Source: DATBVX01 sp963724625 (GTDB lineage: Bacteria; Pseudomonadota; Gammaproteobacteria; Steroidobacterales; Steroidobacteraceae). From it: DNA of 64,000 nucleotides. The notes beneath the pieces are model-generated. The model searched no databases and was not told the origin of the DNA. It worked only from the letters and a program-made list of their open reading frames with translations. Every line of letters begins with the position of its first letter. Positions within the stretch are counted from its first letter, which is position 1. Where the stretch lies: positions 434,001-498,000 of the forward strand of contig CAVRVO010000013.1 in NCBI GenBank assembly GCA_963724625.1, in the 5' to 3' direction. Positions 27,600 through 35,804 of the stretch are shown in pieces. The position numbers and the translations under genes are program-made.

Positions 27600-28730
27600 A
27601 TGAAGACAGAACATTCACGAATCGACACTGCGGACGCGCTATGGCGCGCCTGTCTCGAGCGAGATGCGCAGTACGACGGGCGCTTCGTGTTCGCCGTGCG
27701 CACCACCGGGATTTATTGCCGGCCGTCCTGTCCAGCTCGCAAACCGCGCCGAAAGAATGTGCGGTTCTTCTCTGCGCCCGAGCTGGCGCGCCAGGCCGGA
27801 TTTCGCGCCTGCAAGCGCTGCCAGCCCGACCGCAGCCACCTGCGCGATCCCGTCGCCGAGCGCGTGTTGAGTGTCTGTCATTACATCCGTAGCGCTCACG
27901 ATGAGACGCTCACGCTCGCCCGGCTCGGCAAGCGCTTCTCGTTTTCTCCGGCGCACCTGCAGCGCGTGTTCAAGCAGTACGTCGGAATCTCTCCCCTCGC
28001 TTATGCGGAGGCAGTGCGAATGAATCAGCTCAAGCTCGCCCTTCAAGACGGTGCCTCGGTCACCGATGCAATTTACGCCTCAGGATTCAGTTCATCGAGC
28101 CGGGTGTACGAACGCGCTGCTCGTGCCATTGGCATGACGCCGCGGCGCTACAAAGATCGCGGCCGCGGCGAGCAGATTCGCTTTTCCATCGTGCCGAGTG
28201 CCCTCGGTCGCCTGCTGGTCGCATCCACCGCGAAGGGGATTTGCGCCGTGCAGCTTGGCGATGACGATGCGGCACTCGAAGGATTGTTGCGCGAGGAGTT
28301 CAGCGGCGCTTCGATCGAGCGCAGCGATCGAGACCATGCGCAATGGGTGCAAGGGGTGGTTCGGCTTGCCGAAGGTCGCGCGCCACACCTTAGCCTGCCG
28401 CTCGATATCCGCGGCACGGCGTTCCAGCAGCAGGTCTGGCGCGCATTGCAAAAGATTCCCGCCGGCCGCACGCGAAGCTACGCCGAAGTGGCGCGGAGCA
28501 TCGGGCGCCCGGAGGCGATCCGGGCCGTCGGCAGCGCCTGCGGTGCAAACCCTGTAGCGCTCGTCGTGCCGTGCCACCGTGTCGTGCAGACCGGCGGTGG
28601 ATTGGGCGGGTATCGCTGGGGGATCGGCCGCAAGCGCGAATTGCTCGAGGCGGAACGCGAGGCGCGCCGGCGTAACGCCAGTCAACCCGACGACGGTGCT
28701 GCTACGGGTGTGGCGGCCCGCAGCGAGTAG
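27600..28730 (+). CDS. ada: bifunctional Ada: methylphosphotriester/O6-methylguanine-DNA methyltransferase and regulator
   Basis: 376 residues. The N-terminal zinc domain has Cys40, Cys44, Cys71 and Cys74 (GIYCRPSCPARKPRR, FRACKRCQPD); Cys40 corresponds to the phosphotriester acceptor. An AraC-type helix-turn-helix region follows (FSFSPAHLQRVFKQYVGISP). The C-terminal O6-methylguanine methyltransferase has the acceptor motif VALVVPCHRVV. It would repair alkylated DNA and activate its own regulon. No alkA or alkB gene is adjacent, and no clear Ada box was recognised upstream. Confidence 0.96.
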   Translation: MKTEHSRIDTADALWRACLERDAQYDGRFVFAVRTTGIYCRPSCPARKPRRKNVRFFSAPELARQAGFRACKRCQPDRSHLRDPVAERVLSVCHYIRSAHDETLTLARLGKRFSFSPAHLQRVFKQYVGISPLAYAEAVRMNQLKLALQDGASVTDAIYASGFSSSSRVYERAARAIGMTPRRYKDRGRGEQIRFSIVPSALGRLLVASTAKGICAVQLGDDDAALEGLLREEFSGASIERSDRDHAQWVQGVVRLAEGRAPHLSLPLDIRGTAFQQQVWRALQKIPAGRTRSYAEVARSIGRPEAIRAVGSACGANPVALVVPCHRVVQTGGGLGGYRWGIGRKRELLEAEREARRRNASQPDDGAATGVAARSE

Positions 28731-28749
28731 CCGCGTCAATCATCGACGC

Positions 28750-29634
28750 TCATCGACGCAGGGCACTAGCGCTCAAGATCGCTGGGATGTGGTCTTCCCA
28801 GCCGAGCCCCATGACGTGAACGCCTGCGCACAGCGGGCGCACGTCGCGAATGACCTGTGCGGCAATTTCGACGCCATTCTCGACTTCACTCGAGCTGTCG
28901 GCGGCGCGGTCCATCCGCTGAATCAGCGCATCCGGTACGCGGATACCCGGCACCTTGTCATTCAACCAGTGCGCCATCTTTGCTGACTTGAGCGGGATGA
29001 TTCCCGCCAGAATGGCGACGCCATCGGGCTTCAATGCGTCGAGGAATCGTGCCAACGATGAAACTTCGTAGAGCGCTTGCGTCTGCAGGAATTGAGCGCC
29101 TGCATCGATCTTGCGACGCGTGTTCTCCACTTCGCGTGCGAATTCCGTAGCCCCAGGGTTGGTCACCGCACCCAGGTACAGCTTCGGTGCGCCCTTCAAA
29201 GCATTTCCGGCCATGTCGCGACCGCTGACCAAGGCACGTGCCATGTTCAGCATCTCGGTGGCGAACAGGTCGAACACCGGCTTTGCCTCCGGATGATCGC
29301 CACCGGTCGGAGAATCGCCGCTCATGAAAACGACGTTTTCGATCCCGAGCACCGCCGCACCCAGCAGATCCGCCTGTAGCGCGATGCGATTGCGGTCGCG
29401 CGCCGTCACCTGCAGGATCGGCTCGATGCCATGGTCCAGGAGAAGGTGGGCGACCGCTTTCGGCTCGATCGCCATACGAGCCCGCGGCGACTCCGTGAGA
29501 TTGAGCGCATCCACCCATGGCTTGAGGAGCTGCGCCTTGGAGACCACCTCAGAGAGGTCGGTACCCTTGGGAGGCGTGAGCTCGCTGGTGACTACGAAGC
29601 CACCCGACCGGATCTTGTTTTCGAGTTTGCTCAT
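28750..29634 (-). CDS. methylenetetrahydrofolate reductase family protein (second copy)
   Basis: 294 residues from ATG 29634 (MSKLENKIRSGGFVVTSELT). The MTHFR barrel is visible: VVTSELTPPKGTDLSEV, PILQVTARDRNRIALQADLL, NVVFMSGDSPTGGDHPEAK, GAQFLQTQALYEVSSLARFL and ILAGIIPLKSAKMAHWLND. This is the short MTHFR subgroup found with methyl-group metabolism in diverse bacteria, and is clearly different from the 1855-2796 protein. It converges on ada and is divergent from the GST gene. Whether it works in methionine synthesis or methyl oxidation cannot be told here. Confidence 0.88.
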   Translation of the reverse strand: MSKLENKIRSGGFVVTSELTPPKGTDLSEVVSKAQLLKPWVDALNLTESPRARMAIEPKAVAHLLLDHGIEPILQVTARDRNRIALQADLLGAAVLGIENVVFMSGDSPTGGDHPEAKPVFDLFATEMLNMARALVSGRDMAGNALKGAPKLYLGAVTNPGATEFAREVENTRRKIDAGAQFLQTQALYEVSSLARFLDALKPDGVAILAGIIPLKSAKMAHWLNDKVPGIRVPDALIQRMDRAADSSSEVENGVEIAAQVIRDVRPLCAGVHVMGLGWEDHIPAILSASALRR

Positions 29635-29765
29635 GGACCCACAACTGCAAGTCTGAATACGAAATACTAACCGAATCAGCCGGCTCGATGATCCAAAGAC
29701 GGATCGATCGCGGTACGTGTGAGGTATGCTCGGCGCGAGTGCGCGCACTTTGAAGAGGATTTCAC

Positions 29766-30464
29766 TTGATTGACGCTTATATCTGGCCGACCGGCAACGG
29801 CAAGAAGATCACGATCATGCTCGAGGAATGCGGGCTCGAGTACCGGGCAATTCCCGTGAACATCAACAAGGGCGATCAGTTCAAGCCGGAGTTCGAGGCA
29901 CTGAGTCCAAATAACAAGATGCCGGCGATCGTGGATCACGATGCGCAAGGCGGACCGATCGCTTTGTTCGAGTCCGGGGCGATCCTGCAGTACCTCGGCG
30001 AAAGGACCGGCAAACTCCTGCCGGCCGAGCTGCATGGCAGGTACTACGTATTGCAGTGGGTTTATTGGCAGATTGGAGGCCTTGGCCCCATGGCCGGGCA
30101 GGCGCATCACTTCCTGAAATACGCACCGGAAAAGATCGAGTACCCAATGCACCGCTTCCGGACCGAAGTCGCGCGCCTGTATACGGTGATGGACAAGCAG
30201 CTCGGGAAATACGAGTACCTGGCGCGTGAGTATTCCATCGCCGATATCGCGGCCTGGCCCTGGGTGTTCCGCTACGACTGGCAAGGACAGGATCTCAATG
30301 ACTTCCCCAATGTAAAGCGGTGGTTCGAAACCGTTGGAGCACGTCCCGCGGTAAAGAAGGGCGCCAACGTCGGCCAGGAGTGGATAAGTTCCGCACAGCA
30401 GATGACGGACGAAGATCGCAAGCGGCTATTCAACTTGCGCGACGAAGACCTCAAGAGAAAATAA
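29766..30464 (+). CDS. glutathione S-transferase, YfcG/YghU (nu-class) type
   Basis: 232 residues, TTG start at 29766 with GAGGA about 8 nt upstream. The N-terminal thioredoxin-like domain begins IDAYIWPTGNGKKITIMLEE and contains NNKMPAIVDHD and the glutathione-binding ALFESGAILQYLGE. The all-helical C-terminal domain has YSIADIAAWPWVFRY. Proteins of this group use a Thr/Asn rather than Tyr/Ser near the thiol and act as disulfide-bond oxidoreductases; that activity is inferred. The gene is 12 bp upstream of the next gene on the same strand. Confidence 0.9.
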   Translation: MIDAYIWPTGNGKKITIMLEECGLEYRAIPVNINKGDQFKPEFEALSPNNKMPAIVDHDAQGGPIALFESGAILQYLGERTGKLLPAELHGRYYVLQWVYWQIGGLGPMAGQAHHFLKYAPEKIEYPMHRFRTEVARLYTVMDKQLGKYEYLAREYSIADIAAWPWVFRYDWQGQDLNDFPNVKRWFETVGARPAVKKGANVGQEWISSAQQMTDEDRKRLFNLRDEDLKRK

Positions 30465-30476
30465 GAAGGTGAGCCG

Positions 30477-32252
30477 GTGAGCGGCCAGAGCTTTGACCTG
30501 TTCGAGTTCAAGTTCCTCACAAAGCTGAAGCAACGAAACGTCTTCCGCGTCACGGCCGCGTACCTCGGGCTTGCATGGCTCATCGTGACCGTGGCGACGG
30601 ATGTCGGGGAGACATTCGAGTCGGTGCGCCGCTTCGTGCCGTGGCTGATCTACGTGCTCGCCGCTGGCCTCCCCCTGGTGTTGATCTGGTCCTGGATTTC
30701 CGAACGCCGCCCCTCCCGGGAGCTGCTCGTGGATCGAGCCAAAGGGGGCCTGTCCTCCGTGGCACGCAGGCTCGACCTCATCATCCTCGTGATCATCGCG
30801 CTCGCAGTACTTGCCTTGCTCGCAGACCGGTGGGTGTTTCACCGTCCAACGGACGAATCGATGCTGATATTGCTCTCAGTCATGATCGTCGTCCTGCTCC
30901 TTGACCGCTTGATTGGCGCGCGTGCCGCGGCGCCGCGCACCGCTGCAGGCACCGCAGCGCCCGCGCAACCTCGGGTTGCGATCCTTCCGTTCGTCGATAT
31001 GAGTGCGGAGAAGGATCAGGAGTACTTCTGCGAGGGCATCGCCGAGGAAATCATCAATGCTCTCTGCGGGGTGAACGGCCTGCGTGTCGCCTCGCGCTCC
31101 GCGTCTTTTCAACTCAAGAACAAGCCCGTCGGCAGCCGTGAAGTCGGGAGGCTCCTCAACGTCCAGTCGTTTCTCGAAGGCAGCGTGCGCAAGGCCGGCG
31201 ACCAGATGCGCATCACGGTGCAGCTCATCAAGGTGTCAGACGGGTTTCATCTGTGGTCGCAGACGTTCGATCGCAAGGTAGCCGATATCTTTGCAGTCCA
31301 GGAGCAGATCGCGCGTCACATCGTCGAAGCGCTCAGTGTTCAGTTGTTGGCGGCGGATGCGTCACGTCTGAATCGCCAGGGTACGCACAACTTCGCCGCC
31401 TATGACTTCTACCTGCGCGGTCGGCAGCTCCTGAACAAGGAAAAGGAGACGGAGCAGCGCGCCGCGGTCGAGCTGTTTCGCGAGGCGATTCGCCTCGACC
31501 CTGCCTTCGCGCATGCCCATGCCGGGCTCGCTGATGTGCTCACACGATTGTTGCGCCTCCGGCAGGATGCCGGCGGGGCTACTGCGGCCGATGCAATCGC
31601 GGCGAGCCAACGAGCCATCGAGCTTGCACCGGGGCTCTGCGATGCGTTCGTTGCGCGTGGCAACGCCCTGCAGCTCGTGGGCGACGCGGCGGAAGCCGAG
31701 CGCGCCTTCGAACGCGCCATTGCACTCGACCCTCGAGACTTCAACGCGCATTACTGGTTTGGAAAGTACCGGGCCGGTCGCGGCGAACATGCTGAGGCGG
31801 CGAGGCAATACGAACGGGCGTTTGAGATCCGGCCCGATGACTATCGGCCCATCACGCTGGCAATCCAGGAATACCAGGCGCTGAAGGATCGCGAAGGGGA
31901 ACAGAGTGCCGTGCACCGCTCATGGCGAGCCATCGAACGGCACCTGGCGCTCGAGCCGGATGACGCCTACGCATCCGATCACGCCGCGGGTGTGCTCATG
32001 TTGCTCGGACGTCGCGAGGAAGCGAATCGCATCCTGGACCGTGCACTCTCGTTGCGCCCGAATGACTATGGGACGCTATATACGGCGGCATGTACGGCAG
32101 CACTGGGCGGTGAGTACGAGCGTGCACTCGATTTTCTTGATCGCGCAGTCGGTACCGGCCGCGGCAACCGCGAGTGGATCCTCAATGACAATGACCTCAC
32201 GCCACTGCACGGGTATCCGCGATTCCAGGAGATTCTTTCGCGGCTCACATAG
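30477..32252 (+). CDS. membrane protein with TolB-like (FlgO-type) domain and TPR repeats
   Basis: 591 residues, GTG start at 30477 after AAGAAGGTGA. About four membrane helices occupy residues 20-145 (AAYLGLAWLIVTVATDV, LIYVLAAGLPLVLIWSW, DLIILVIIALAVLALLAD, MLILLSVMIVVLLLD). Residues 160-290 are a TolB-N/FlgO-like module (RVAILPFVDMSAEKDQEYF, FLEGSVRKAGDQMRITVQLI) closely similar to that of the TIR protein at 18991-21027. Residues 300-590 are TPRs. The likely role is a scaffold or sensor, but no catalytic domain is present. It follows the GST gene by 12 bp. Confidence 0.85.
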   Translation: MSGQSFDLFEFKFLTKLKQRNVFRVTAAYLGLAWLIVTVATDVGETFESVRRFVPWLIYVLAAGLPLVLIWSWISERRPSRELLVDRAKGGLSSVARRLDLIILVIIALAVLALLADRWVFHRPTDESMLILLSVMIVVLLLDRLIGARAAAPRTAAGTAAPAQPRVAILPFVDMSAEKDQEYFCEGIAEEIINALCGVNGLRVASRSASFQLKNKPVGSREVGRLLNVQSFLEGSVRKAGDQMRITVQLIKVSDGFHLWSQTFDRKVADIFAVQEQIARHIVEALSVQLLAADASRLNRQGTHNFAAYDFYLRGRQLLNKEKETEQRAAVELFREAIRLDPAFAHAHAGLADVLTRLLRLRQDAGGATAADAIAASQRAIELAPGLCDAFVARGNALQLVGDAAEAERAFERAIALDPRDFNAHYWFGKYRAGRGEHAEAARQYERAFEIRPDDYRPITLAIQEYQALKDREGEQSAVHRSWRAIERHLALEPDDAYASDHAAGVLMLLGRREEANRILDRALSLRPNDYGTLYTAACTAALGGEYERALDFLDRAVGTGRGNREWILNDNDLTPLHGYPRFQEILSRLT

Positions 32253-32317
32253 ATGTCACTTCGCAAGTCTCCGCCCGCGCGAATGAAACCGACCAAAGGC
32301 AGACAACGGAGACAACG

Positions 32318-33100
32318 ATGACAGCGCGGGCCTGGGTCGTCGGGGGTTTCACCCTGCTCTGCCTCGCCGCGGCGTTGCTGCTGCCGCCGATCCCTCAGCC
32401 CCTCGCGTACCACGCCTTCGCTGATGGGCGCATGCTGTTCGGAATTCCCAACTTCTTCGACGTAGCTTCCAACGTCGCGTTTCTGATTGGCGGTGCGATT
32501 GGCCTGATCGTGACCTTCCACTCACGCACGCGATTCGAGTTTTCGCGCGAGCGCTGGCCCTATGCGATCTTCTTTGTGGGCGTGACACTGACTGCGCTTG
32601 GATCGAGTTACTACCATCTCGCGCCTGACAACGAGCGGCTCTTCTGGGATCGCCTGCCAATGACGATCGCCTTCATGTCGCTCATCGCAGCGCAGATCGG
32701 CGATCGCGTCAGCGTACGGACCGGCCTGGCGTTACTGTTGCCAATGCTGCTCGTGGGCGCGGCCTCGGTGATCTACTGGCGCATCACCGAACGGGCGGGA
32801 GTGGGCAACGTACTGCCGTACGGAATACTGCAAGGCTACTCCGTCGTGATCTTGCTGCTCCTCGCCGCCCTGTTTCCTTCGCGCTATACGCGCGCGGAAA
32901 TGATCTACGCGATATTCGCCGCCTACCTCGTCGCCAAGCTCATGGAGATATTCGATCGACAGATCCTCGCCGCCGGCGGATTCGCCAGCGGACACACGCT
33001 CAAACATCTCGTGGCTGGGCTTGCGGGCTTGATCGTGTGCCGCATGCTTTGGGTGCGCGCGCCGCTGGCGGCAGAGGCGCACACGGCTACCCCAAGCTGA
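32318..33100 (+). CDS. alkaline ceramidase-like membrane protein (CREST superfamily)
   Basis: 260 residues with about seven predicted membrane helices. The CREST hydrolase motif is complete: Ser96-x3-His100 in ALGSSYYHLAP, Asp111 in LFWDRLPMT, and His226-x3-His230 in SGHTLKHLVAG. PNFFDVASNVAFLIGGAIGL is also typical. Eukaryotic relatives cleave ceramides and phytoceramides with a zinc ion; bacterial relatives are little studied, so the amide substrate is unknown. ATG 32318 is preceded by GGAGACAACG. It lies 65 bp after the TPR gene. Confidence 0.85.
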   Translation: MTARAWVVGGFTLLCLAAALLLPPIPQPLAYHAFADGRMLFGIPNFFDVASNVAFLIGGAIGLIVTFHSRTRFEFSRERWPYAIFFVGVTLTALGSSYYHLAPDNERLFWDRLPMTIAFMSLIAAQIGDRVSVRTGLALLLPMLLVGAASVIYWRITERAGVGNVLPYGILQGYSVVILLLLAALFPSRYTRAEMIYAIFAAYLVAKLMEIFDRQILAAGGFASGHTLKHLVAGLAGLIVCRMLWVRAPLAAEAHTATPS

Positions 33101-33116
33101 CGGCGGCGAAACTCGC

Positions 33117-33299
33117 CTAGCTCGCCGGCTCGATTTGCCAGCCGCTGGATGGTCGCCAGTTGCCGAGTTCGCGCAGGCGTTGCATACGCTTGGCTTCCAG
33201 GGCCTCGACCTCTTCCTTCGAAACGGTCTTGGCCGATGGTGGCAGAAACAGAATCCCGTCGGTCTGCAGAACTCTTGAACCTAGCTTTCGCCAACTCAC
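33117..33299 (-). CDS. small hypothetical protein
   Basis: 60-residue frame with a GTG start at 33299 and a strong AAGGAGC site about 9 nt upstream, which is the main argument that it is translated. The sequence is charged in the middle (KEEVEALEAKRMQRLRELGN) and predicts one amphipathic helix; no known family was recognised. It is convergent with the ceramidase-like gene. Confidence 0.55.
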   Translation of the reverse strand: MSWRKLGSRVLQTDGILFLPPSAKTVSKEEVEALEAKRMQRLRELGNWRPSSGWQIEPAS

Positions 33300-33439
33300 G
33301 TTTCGCTCCTTGCCAGATCTCCATTCACGATCTGTCGAGTAGGAGAATGCCTTCGCACCGCTGCCTGATAAATCCAGGCACGCGCAATTGTCTGATGACC
33401 CCAGATCACGAATCGGGACCTCGATGACCTGCGGGAGCG

Positions 33440-34171
33440 CTATTTAGGCAACTTGAAGGTTGCGTGCACTGCGTTCAGATCTCGACTGAACTGCTTGCGC
33501 GCCGATTCCTTATCCGCGTTCTCATATTCGAGTATTCCGCGGGTGACCTTGTCGTTGGTTGGGAATCTACCATTCGCGTTGATCCAAGCGCGCATTCGGT
33601 CCTGTCTTCTGTTGGCTTCTTCTTCCCTGGCCTGCCGCGCCGTTCGGGTGCGGTCTTCTCTATCGAATGCTCCGGCACTGACCAGCTGTTGGTGCGCCTC
33701 TTCGACACGCATGCAATCCGCCGCCAATATCCAAGGATTGATCGTCGGCTGCGCGATTGTGACTTTGAGCATGTTCACTCTGAGCAAGACGCGTGCGGCA
33801 CCGTAGACGAATTCCGAAATGGCGCTTCGCTGCAGCGGCTCGGGCACGCCTTCGGGTGTCATCCCTGAGGCGCCGGCTGTATCCGATATGCCAGTTGCCC
33901 CTACATCCTCGCGCTCGCTGACAATTTGCGCACAGCGTACTGCAATCGGGTCAGGACTCAGGTTCTCGGAAGAGAAAATGCCGCGCGCCAGCTCTTCGAT
34001 CCTGCCGATGTACTCGCGCAGCGATTCCCCGCTGCTCGCCCGCTCGAGGCTTCGATTGGCCTCCTCGAACAGTTCCTGCAGGCGCTTCTCCTCCTTGTCC
34101 GAAAGGGAGTCCGGAACTTCCCGTGGCACTCTTAGCGGCCTGAAACGGCCCTTGAGCGACTTGGTGTTCAT
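33440..34171 (-). CDS. hypothetical protein
   Basis: 243 residues from ATG 34171 with a weak GGGAA site. No family was recognised. It has a basic N-terminus (KSLKGRFRPLRVPR), a long helical and acidic middle (DKEEKRLQELFEEANRSLER), and a C-terminal charged segment with MRAWINANGRFPTND and ARKQFSRDLNAVHATF, which looks like a nucleic-acid-binding or packing helix pair. No signal peptide or membrane helix is seen. Codon use is less GC-rich than in neighbours, compatible with acquisition. Confidence 0.6.
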   Translation of the reverse strand: MNTKSLKGRFRPLRVPREVPDSLSDKEEKRLQELFEEANRSLERASSGESLREYIGRIEELARGIFSSENLSPDPIAVRCAQIVSEREDVGATGISDTAGASGMTPEGVPEPLQRSAISEFVYGAARVLLRVNMLKVTIAQPTINPWILAADCMRVEEAHQQLVSAGAFDREDRTRTARQAREEEANRRQDRMRAWINANGRFPTNDKVTRGILEYENADKESARKQFSRDLNAVHATFKLPK

Positions 34172-34478
34172 CGTTCCCGATATATCACAGTGTCAATGGG
34201 TGCTGCGCCGGCTTTCTCGCCACCGGACTCTCCAATGATGGCGACCCCGACGAGTCTACCCGGCCAACGCTGAGGCGGGAATGTGCCGCACGATAGAAGC
34301 GGGATCATTTGGCCTGCACTGCGCGACAACCTTCTTGTTCTCATTCGGGGTTCGATACGAGCATGCAGGCTTTCAGATACGCTCCGACCAATTGGTCCGT
34401 CTCGCCGATAGCGTGCACCGATGACGTAGCAAGCTGTTTCGCTCGACTTCGCGGCGTTTGCACGCAAGGGAAATGAGG
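34172..34478. other. intergenic stretch without recognisable gene
   Basis: About 300 bp between a leftward hypothetical gene and the rightward outer-membrane barrel gene. No convincing coding frame, RNA gene or strong hairpin was seen. It must hold the promoters of both divergent genes. Confidence 0.5.
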
Positions 34479-35564
34479 ATGCATTCGGTTATTAGCCGCG
34501 AGTTGGGATGGCCGACAATGCTTGCATTGGTTGCCGTGGCTATCACTTCGATCCCCGCGTTTGCGCAGGAGACTCCGTCCTCGCCTTTAGAGGAACGTTC
34601 GCCGTGGCTGTTCACGCCGCTGGCAAGCTCCAATCCCAAGCTCGGTACCTCCATCGGGGCCCTTGGAGGCTATCTGCATTTCTTCGACCAGAAGTCGCGG
34701 CCCTCCATATTCGCCGTTTCAGGCCAATACTCGACTACTGACTCCATCGTGGCCGGGCTCTACGCAAGGACTTCCTTCGATGAGGACCATCAACGAGCGA
34801 TCGTTGCGATGGCGTATGGCAACATCAAGAACGACTACGACGATTACCTCGGAACCGGAGTCCCGCTGCGAAACGAAGCTGAGCTGCGCTCGTTCGTCGC
34901 CCGCTACACCTATCGCGCTACGGGCAACTGGTTTTTCGGTGGGCAGGGCATCTATCAGAACTTCGCCATTGCCGGCCAGACACCGTTCGACGATCAAGTG
35001 CTCGATATCCTGGGCGTCCAGCCCTACAAGTCCGCTGGACTAGGTCTCGTCGTCCAGAACGATTCACGCGACGACGAGAACATGCCGACCCGCGGTTGGC
35101 TCTTCAACCTCAACAATTTGGCCTTTCGCGAGTCCTTGGGCGGGGAGAATGACTACGACATATACCGTGCCGAGTTCAGGTACTTCATCCCGCACGGCAA
35201 TGGCAACGTGTTTGCCCTGCGCCAGCTGAACCATTTGACCAACGACGCACCCACTGCGGCACGAGCGCCGGTTCAGCTTCGCGGCTACAAGGTAGGACAG
35301 TACACCGGCGAGTACATGGCTTCGATCGAGGGCGAGGAGAGGTTGCGGCTCGCAGAGAAGTGGACCGCCACGATTTTCGCGGGCGTCGCTTGTCTCTACG
35401 GAGACGGCGTGAGCTGCTCGGATAATGAGAATGTCTTTCCGATGGGGGGCGTCGGTGTCCAATACATCCTCAAACCGAAGGAAGGCATCGTTGTGAACCT
35501 TGAATATGCCGAGGGCGAGGGTGCTAGCTACGGCCTCTATCTGAAGCTGGGATACGCTTTCTAA
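34479..35564 (+). CDS. BamA/TamA-like outer-membrane barrel protein without POTRA domains
   Basis: 361 residues from ATG 34479, with AAGGG 8 nt upstream. The signal peptide ends ITSIPAFAQ. The mature chain is rich in alternating hydrophobic strands and carries elements of the Omp85 surface-antigen barrel: DSRDDENMPTRGW, the QLRGYKVGQYTGEYMASIEG strand resembling the VRGF/RGY lid-lock motif, and a C-terminal Phe (LKLGYAF). There is no room for POTRA repeats, so it is a barrel-only relative. Substrate and partners are unknown. Confidence 0.75.
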   Translation: MHSVISRELGWPTMLALVAVAITSIPAFAQETPSSPLEERSPWLFTPLASSNPKLGTSIGALGGYLHFFDQKSRPSIFAVSGQYSTTDSIVAGLYARTSFDEDHQRAIVAMAYGNIKNDYDDYLGTGVPLRNEAELRSFVARYTYRATGNWFFGGQGIYQNFAIAGQTPFDDQVLDILGVQPYKSAGLGLVVQNDSRDDENMPTRGWLFNLNNLAFRESLGGENDYDIYRAEFRYFIPHGNGNVFALRQLNHLTNDAPTAARAPVQLRGYKVGQYTGEYMASIEGEERLRLAEKWTATIFAGVACLYGDGVSCSDNENVFPMGGVGVQYILKPKEGIVVNLEYAEGEGASYGLYLKLGYAF

Positions 35565-35593
35565 CTTTCTCCACGACCCGTGCCCATTCTGAT

Positions 35594-35669
35594 TGGCGCC
35601 CCCGGCCGGAGTTGAACCGACGACCTACCGCTTAGGAGGCGGTCGCTCTATCCACTGAGCTACGGGGGC
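35594..35669 (-). tRNA. tRNA-Arg (anticodon CCT)
   Basis: The reverse complement forms a 76-nt cloverleaf. Acceptor GCCCCCG pairs with CGGGGGC, discriminator G is followed by CCA, the D-arm is TAGCTCAGTGGATAGAGCG, the anticodon loop is CTCCTAA, and the T-loop is GTTCAACTC. Anticodon CCT reads AGG. Confidence 0.96.
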
Positions 35670-35804
35670 GCTGATTCGAGAATGTACCAGCAACCGCGCC
35701 TGGGAAGGCCTTCTGCCCAGTAGGATCCACTTCAGGCGGGTGCGACCAGTTGGTTGGCCGCCGGTCAATGACGATAATCCTTGCCGAAGACCACGCACCA
35801 TCCC

